From Hyphochytrium catenoides (taxonomy: Eukaryota > Sar > Hyphochytriomycetes > Hyphochytriales > Hyphochytriaceae): a stretch of 10,095 bases of DNA. The stretch is from assembly GCA_900088475.1 (NCBI GenBank), contig FLMG01001988.1, positions 1-10,095 of the forward strand, given 5' to 3'. The notes under the pieces are model-generated. The model searched no databases. It was not told where the DNA came from and saw only the letters and a program-made list of their open reading frames with translations. Shown in pieces: positions 1 to 8,261 of this stretch. Each line of letters starts with the position of its first letter. Within the stretch, counting starts at the first letter, position 1. Both the position numbers and the translations under genes were made by a program.

Positions 1-75
1 AGACGCACAAAGAAGCAGCAGCAGTGGTCCAGTGAGGGCCTCCTCGTCGTTACTGATGGCTAGAGTTGGAAGCTC
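1..75 (-). CDS. Exon 35, cut by the window edge
   Basis: It reads ELPTLAISNDEEALTGPLLL then LLCAS, open to base 1. The acceptor gggcaatctcaaag is purine-rich and weak. The composition resembles the other helical exons. The gene continues beyond the window. Confidence 0.5.
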
Positions 76-3000
76 CTTTGAGATTGCCCAAATTTCCCCT
101 CATGGTCGGTCCTCTATTCCGCCGATAGCCAACTCTCGTGAGGCCCATGAACCTGGTACAAGGCCAGAATAAGACTTGACTTTCTTACCTTTCAAGGGAT
201 GTGCAGAGTCGTGTTTCTCCCATCTCGTCCCCTGTCGCTGTTAATCCTGACAATGAGAGTATGTGGAGAACCGCGAATAGCTGGTTGTGCCCATTATTAT
301 CAAATGCTAGAGGGATGAGCAAAATAGCGTAGATGCAGGAGCAGAAGATCAGAGCCAGGAAACAATATGAGATACTGCTGCAGCTGTGAGCACGAGCAAT
401 CGTCATCATTATGTGCGTTTTTCCACCCTTGTTGCCCACTGCTTTTGTTTCTCTCTCATCTTCCACTCATTCCTTTTCGGCCTCGGCCTCCAATATCCTC
501 CGTTCTCTCAGATCATCTTCTCCATAGTGTACCGTTGATGGCAGGTATGTAGGCCACCTCTTTCCATAGACCTGACGTCAAGATCAACGCGAGACCCTCA
601 GGCATCAGATTTGAATCCGAATCTGAAAGATGTTATCTTCAGAGTTAGACTGGGTGAAAAGATATCTCAACCAGCTATGCGAGTCCAAGGAAAGCGACGT
701 TCAGAACAAGGGGTTGATATAACCCTCATGCAAGGATAACGCGGGGGAGACCGGGAGAGTAAGAGCGATCTTTCCATATAAGTACACCCGAATGGTAGGA
801 TGGTCATCTACCAGTCAGAGGAAAGCTAGCTAAGGTTCTATTTCCTTACCGAATGTACTCATCACAGCTGTTTGTGAGTGAGGATCACTAGACTGTGAAG
901 CAGCCGCTTTTTCCAGACGAGGCCCCAGACCTTCAGTGCAAAGGCTATCCAGTCCCTTAAAAATATCAGGGGAGCACAAGCAGAAGAGGAGGTAGACGGA
1001 CCGTTCACAAGAGAGAGAGAGAGAGAGAGAGAGAATGCCAGATGAGATACCGAGTTATGGGAGTCCTGTGCCAGCGAGAGGAAAACAGGTCACCGACCTT
1101 AAAAATGTGGTGTTGTTCGCCAGGGAGATGGGTAGTGACGAGACTTGCTAAGGATAGTGTAGAACAAAGGCTAGACACATTGAATGTTAAAGCTTGCCGG
1201 AAGAGCATCCGGAAGACCAGCAAGTTTCCCATAGACGTGATGGTGATGTATGCCTGAAGAAAGAAATAGCATAAGAGAGAGAGAAAAAGAGAGGAGGAGT
1301 ATCTACCGCTTCACAGCTTCCTGCCATCAGCTGTCATCCCCACACCTATTCAAGCCATTCTATAGCAACCAACTCTCTTGTGTCTCCCTGAGTCGAGCCT
1401 ATGTCTTAGAGTAACCGATGCTCTCCGCGCCATGCGCAGGGTAAGCTATTTGGCCTCTTTACTCCCAACTTCCTACTTTCCCTAGGCGTAAAAAGGCTCC
1501 ATGTCACTGTTTGCCTGCTTTCCGGTGCAAATTCTTTGAGCACATTCACTCCTCACAGCACTTATCACACTATGTGTCAGGCAGTGAACTCCACCCTTCC
1601 CTCTTTCTTTCGCCTGACCCTGCTGCACCTACCTCCTCCAATCCTTGGAGTACCCGTCGCTGTTGTTCAACCTCAGTGAAGCTCATGGAAGCCTTAAATG
1701 ACTGGACCGCACCGGTATTGACTGTCTACATAAAGGATAAAGGAGCAGATATTCAATAGACTGGGAAATGGGAGACGACCAGGAAGAACCAGAAATTCCC
1801 TATGATGCTCATGATAAATAAAGGGGAGACTACGAGCAGAGTATTCACACTGTGACACCACTCGTCACCCGGAAAGGATAAAATCTCAAGGATATCCGGA
1901 CTCCGGAGAAAGTAGCGTAACAGCTGGAGAGAGAGTACAACAGCAAATTGTTTGAAGACTGTCACGGCGCTGTCAGCTAACACCTCACCAAAAAGTCCAT
2001 GAACTGCTTTGTCTTGGCATCTATCAGCTTCATAATCTCATTGTCAACGTACTTCACGCCTTCTGGGCCTGGAGAGTTATCGGAAATGGATTGTAAGAGA
2101 AGACACATAAGCGATTGGTGATGTATGTTGATAAGGAGAGCCTCATCAACTGCATCATGAAAACAGGGTCAAAAAATGTGGATGGGCACAGGGACAGGTG
2201 GCCAAGGGTAAACATAAACCAAGGATAGAAGCACATCAACCCTATAAGATGGTGCAGATTATTAGGCACATAACAACCAAGGGAGAGAGGGATGACCAAG
2301 TCGTCCGTGGTCCCACCAAGCATCATAATAAGTCCCGCTAGCTCTGTCTTAGATAGAAGAGAGCCAGTAAAGACGTCCCGATCTTCAACCCGGACCAGCG
2401 ACTTAAAACAAGGAAATGTGATGCACATACATTAGGGAGAAAAGCAGACGAGCGCTGAAGTCAGTCATTTGAAAACAGAAAGTTATGGAAGAACCTATCA
2501 AAGATAGCTCCAGGAAGAAAGGCTGCTGTCAAAAGGAAAGGTTGGGCCACATTTACCTGTTCGGAGTACGACAGCACTATCCCACAGAGAGGAGACATGG
2601 AAGAAGATGCTCGGTCTCTCCGCTGTCCACAGGCAAGCTTTTCTACCAGGCGCAACAAGGAGCGACTAACTGCTGCAAAAAGATGTTCCTGTACCAAGGT
2701 ATGTGAGGCTTAACATGAGGTAAGAGGAAGCATCGAGATCAGCGAGGCTATGGCTTGATGATAGAGCAGGATCCTGAGGCAGGCGTCAAGAAGCAGGGAA
2801 CGCAATAAAGACGCAGAGTCAGAGACATGAGACACTAGACCACCTTCTTCTCATATGTTACTCCTTTCAAATGTCCATGAAGAAGACAGAGACGTATGGT
2901 CTCTGAGATCAGCTCTTACTTGCAGGGCAGATCTGATAGAGATGACGATGCTGAAGATGGACTGAGGGCAGAGATCACTAGAGTCTCAGTCCAGTAGTGT

Positions 3001-6000
3001 AGCCTGAGATAGAGATATCGTGGAAGGAAGGTATAAGCAAAAAAGCGGCAGAAGAAGAGCAAGCGAAAGTGGATTGAGAAAGCAGGGAAGCCGGATATTA
3101 AGATCGAGCAGACATCAGCCCGCGGTACAAAGTGCTGAGTAAACTAGACTTCACCCGGCGCCTTCTTTCTTCCTTCCCCTGTTCCAGCGAGATATGCTTT
3201 CCTTCTCACTCATGCCTTCACTGCGCCTGGATCTTCTCCATTGAGCTCTTCGTCTCCAGTCCAAGCTACCCTACTCTAAATACGCTGCACCTCCCACTCT
3301 GCCAGCCGATGGTGGCCGCTTGTAGAGCAAAATAGGTCTGGTCCCAACTTCTGCCTGCACTTGTCCTAACGAAATCTCTTTCATCTATCTTACCTATCAT
3401 TGAGGAAAGCACGGAGCTCTTGCTTGAAGCTTATCTTGTCCAAGAAACTGGGGGGAACCTTTCGGTCTATCAACGGGCACAGACCACAGAGGAACACCTG
3501 CAGGAAGACAGATAGAGTGGAGGTGCAGCTGAAGTAAGATCTACTGCCAAGGTGTGAGACAGAAGTGTAAGAGGAGCCGAAGAGGGCCAAAGGGGAAGAA
3601 AGGAGGACGAAATGGTCAGAAGCAAGAAAGAATTGTAACTTTTACCAGTTGTTGATGGGCAGAAGCGAGCTTCTGTAAGTTTCCTACTCTCAGCAAACTC
3701 TCGGCTCCTGGGAGACTGAAATGTGGTGCTACCTAGGAGGGCAGAATAAAGAAAGATAAAATGAGAATAGAAGATGTTGCTACTGAGGTGGAACCGCGAA
3801 TGCACGTGACAATAAGCTCATAACCTAAGAGAGGGGTTCTGGACGTACTTGGAGACGGGAGGAATGTTGGTAAGATGGAGAGATGGAAAGGAGGAAGAGT
3901 GAGGGCAAACAATACCCTGTCTCTGCTCTCTGTCTTCCGCTGGACCATCCGATAAGCTTGCTGACACAGCTCCGTAGCCATTTGCACACTACAATTGCCG
4001 ACAGTTAGCCCATAAACTTGTGGCCCACCGGGACGGAAAACCGGGGAACTTGCATGAAAGTGACTCTGAATGGGCATACGAAGCACAGAAACGTTGCGTG
4101 GCTGAGTGGGAGTCAGAAGCTGCAAGCCCAAGAAGAGACGGAACGAGCACGTGATGAAGACAGGTCGTGGAGTTGGAAACCTTCCGTGATAGGTAAGAGG
4201 AGGAGTAGAGAAGTGGTAGTGAGAAGTTGGTGGACCTCGTCTGCTCTCCTAATCTGCTGAGCTCTTCATAATAAGTCTGGAAAGAGATGCTTATCTGCTG
4301 GATTACGAGGCTTGCCACAGAGGATAGAAAGTCATGAAGGTCCTGCGTCAGATGCTGTTGCCCATGGTTGCACAAGTGATTGTTGGGAAGAGGCAGTTAG
4401 AGTCACCTCACCCAAAAAAATCCAAGCATAGCGTAAGCTACTAATGACCTCAAGAGGGACCTCTCAAAGCAGTCAAAGAAAAGGTTAATCCCCGTGTAGT
4501 AGATGCTGAAGGGCACGAAGAAGATGAAAGCACCGCATCTTCTGTGCTTCGACAACGGGGAGGAGACTGAGGAGAAGATATGGGAAGTAGATAGCTATCC
4601 TGAAGGGAAGTATCAGAGTAAAAGCTGTGCAGGAGAGGGAGAATAGGAGAGAGGAAGATAGTACAGCGCCTGAGCAGTCTGCAGCAGAAGATTTGCACAA
4701 AGTGGGTGGAGGAGTATGAAAGGGATGGAGAGATTGGTGAACATGAACCGATCTGGACTGTCTTTCTCACCTCTTTCTCTCCATTGTCTACACCTCTCCG
4801 GACAAAATCAAAAGCCAGGGTAACTGCTCCCACGACGCCAGCGCAGTAGCTGATCTCGCCTTCTTTCCCTTCCTTTAGCAACCGTTTCAGGGCAAGGAGC
4901 ACAGAAGCTCGCATCCACCAGATCTTTGATTACATTGGGAAAAGCGGTAGAGCGACAGAGGCAAGTTGAAGAGAGAACGAAAGAAGAGCAATAGGAGCGG
5001 AAACGAGAGAGAGAGGGAAGAGAGAAGAGAAAGACCGAGCAAGCGAGAGGGGAGAGTTAGAGCGATTCATGGAGAAACGGAGAGACAGCTGAGCAAGAGC
5101 ACCCGCCGGTTGAAAACCATTTCAGCAGATGTACGTATCCATCGATACACGCGTAGCTCTTCTGTCCACCGCCACCACTAGCGGCCGAACAATTCTTAAC
5201 TCTCCAGCTTTTCCTCATGAAACCATCGCCAACTATCTAGATGTTTCTCTCTCTTGTTACTCAAGCTCACTGTTTCTGTCTCTATTTCCTACCGTCTCTA
5301 GCTGCTTTATCTGTCTTAGGACAGAGGAGAAGTCTAGAGCAACTTGTAGACTCCGCTCAATGCTTGGGACCAAGCCAACTAAGGCCTGAATTATGGGGAT
5401 AAGGCATCGTCACGGACAGGACATGTGTTCTACTGTTAGCGAGGGGCTGCAAGATCAGGTGACGGTAGGGGAACGTGCTAAGAAATTGACAGTAGACGAA
5501 CCCTCAGAGCAGTGAACGGGTATGAGGCTGGAGGGAGAAGTTGGAAACAAAAGGGCGCGAGATGCGCAACATACTCTAAGCTGGAAGAGAACAGGAATAA
5601 CAGGAAGAAGAGAAGGGAGATAAGACCTTCCATGGCTCCTCTCTTAAGATCTCCGAACCCTCCAAAGCACTGTGAAGCTCCTTTACAGTTTTCAGCAGTG
5701 CGAGCAGTGTCTGCTCTTGTCCCTTGCCTTCCGCTCCGGCTGCCTCTTCTTTGGCTCTTGTCAACTCCTGGTTCAGACTTAACATCTGCCGCACCAGCTG
5801 ACTGAGCCTTGAGTTCAGGGCACTCTGACTTCCAACTGCGACAGGTCGAGTTAGAGCATATAGAGAGCCAACAGGAGATAAAGAAGCTCTAGAAACGTGA
5901 ATATGGTCAGGCATGGTCGTGTATGGATTCAAGGACTAGGGGAAGAGGAGTAACAGCACCATCATGTCAACTATTTTTCTTTATCTTCAAGCCCAACCCT

Positions 6001-8194
6001 TACCCCGGCTGTTTCTCCGCTATTCCCTTCTCCTTCTCTGCCTCTTTGCCTTACCATCTTCTATGGTGGACATAGCTTGTGTCAAGAACCCGCAAAGTGG
6101 CCCCTGCAGCTTATTTATGTGAAGCAGGCGCACAGCTAGCCTCTGCCCGTCAAGACAATCATATAGGGAGGATACCTGGCAATGTCAACGAACGAGTGAA
6201 AAGGAGAGAGATGGAGAGAGAGTGAACCGTACTGGAATTAATGCACGCCCGTCTGGAAGGAGAGAGAGAGATACAAGAAGTCACTGACAGGGAAAGAAGA
6301 CTGAAATCATTACGACGACCCGGGAGAACATGCCCCTTAGACGATCGTGGAAGCCAATAGTAGAACAGAGAAACAAGTAGAAGATAAACCCTGAGGCTCC
6401 CAGTGAATGAGGGGACGTCGACGAGACGAAGAAGGGATTGCAGGGGCCAAGGAAGGAGAGTAGACCGACGAAAGAGCGAAGTGTTTGCGAACCTCGTTAA
6501 GCAGTTCAGGAAGTTCCGGCGCTAAGAAAGGAGACGAGGGAAAGTGTTTTGCTTTCACGCTATGAGGGCCAGGCCTCCCTTCATGAAGAAGTGCCCAAGA
6601 GACCTCCGAGGCCGCACAAGACAAAAGAGAGAAGAGCAGCTGCAAGAAGAGCCTTAGATCTTCACAGAAGAGCTTCAGGGAAGACCTCTCTTGCTTTTCA
6701 TGTCGTCGAGCGACCTCTTCACAGGTTGACCTTCTCTTTCCCTCCTCTCTGTTGAATTCTTACCTCTAAATGCGATGCAGTCATCTCAGGTGAATCCCTA
6801 ACGAGAGAAGTGGAAACATGAAGCATATGAAGAAGAAGGCGCCGCTGCTCTCGGTGTTTATACCCCGCGATAAGGACGGCGCGCTTGGATACAATCCTGA
6901 CGGACAAGAGAGAGAGAGGGAGCGCGAGAGAAAACAAGGAGAGAGAGGAACAAAAAGGAGCACGTAAGCAAGGAGCCCGATCTAGTGAGGCAGTGGCCAA
7001 GACTTGGGGCTTGCACAACAGCACTCAAGCCCATTCAGAGCCCAGAGCTTACGGGACAAGTGAGAAGCAGTGAAGAGAGTGTTGCTCAATGTCAGAGTAC
7101 GCAAGTTAGGGGAAACGAGGGAAGGCATAGACCTTAGGGTCTTCTTAAGCTTCTTGGTGTTCGATGGATGGTGCTTAAAAAGTGAGGAGGCGAGTGAGTC
7201 CTGGAGCTCATCATGATAGCTGACACTCTGCATGGAGAGACAGTGATAGTGTGAATATGCCGCTTCAGCAAGATCCAGCACGACAGCTACGTCTGCGGAA
7301 GACAGCAAAACTCAGGCTAATGAACCTCTTACAAACTTCTTTCGTTTACCAGCTGTCGTCCCAAGTGCAAAGCGAATCCGTCAGCGCCGACGAGCTCGTA
7401 CAGCTCAATGAGCTCTTCGCGAAAGAGAGCACCTGCCAAAGTGCAAGTGTGAGAGCTGCTCCACGAATACGCAAAAAGCAGCTAAAGCTACTCTGAAAGA
7501 CTATCAAAAGACAGGATCATAGGCGAAGACATGGCGCGACAAACGTAGATCACTGTGGAAGAGAAGAAGGAGAAAAAAGCCCCAAAACTGCGTTGACGCT
7601 GACGTTAAGTTCCAAGAACATGGTGAATGACAGGGTATGAATCCCAAGAAAGCAGTGAAAAGACCGCTATGGAAGATTTAGCCTACTTATGAAGAAGGCT
7701 ATGGTACCTGGGCAGATGAGAAGAGAGGTCAGGACGAGCTCCTTGAGCTCTGACAGGCGCTGCAAGTCGATGGACTCCTGCTTTTTAGGCCCGGTCGAGC
7801 AGGGAGAGGGAGGTAGTCGTTGGAAGACTAAGTTGCGAGCTATCTAGCCGAAGAATCTGTCCAGCAATATGGAACGACAGAGAAATGGAGCCCACGGAGC
7901 CCTAATAACCTTGGACATCGACTGCGAACAGAACGAGACTCATGCCTTACCTCTGTCGAGTGGTTTTTCTTCCCAAGAGAGAGCAGAAGATCTATCGGAT
8001 TGGCCTCTCTCAACTCTTCTTCAGTCTCTGTCAGTGCCCTGATGGCGGGAGCAAGCTCACACAGCAAAGAAGCAATGAAGTTGACAATCTCTTCTCCTGC
8101 AAAGTCGGCTTGGAAGCACCTTAGCGGCCTAGGACCCAAGAGCCATTAAGATGATATATGCCTGGTTCCGCGGGTAGAGAGACGGACAGACACT

Positions 8195-8261
<67 letters not shown>

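Noticed and set aside
3733-4131. Single 132-codon minus-strand ORF taken as a gene
   Set aside because: Only the part up to the GTATTG donor has coding composition (exon 18). The rest is Leu/Pro/Ser-rich intron translation.
4966-5181. Plus-strand ORF rich in Arg, Glu and Lys
   Set aside because: Purine-rich sequence has few stop codons and always yields such residues. It lies over an inferred intron, without splice or start context.
5512-5805. Plus-strand ORF of 97 codons
   Set aside because: It is a shadow of exon 12 on the opposite strand. The minus-strand reading has coiled-coil composition and matching splice phases.
6228-6252. Small exon after a near-perfect acceptor (ctctctctccttccag)
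   Set aside because: It is 25 bases long and would break the phase between exons 10 and 11. No donor nearby gives a multiple of three.
7133-7292. Similarity of exon 8 (SLFKHHPSN...) to the N-terminal part of the nucleoporin Nup205/Nup188 family
   Set aside because: Only a few residues resemble what I recall, at a different position in the protein, and the flanking family motifs are not seen. A profile search would be needed.
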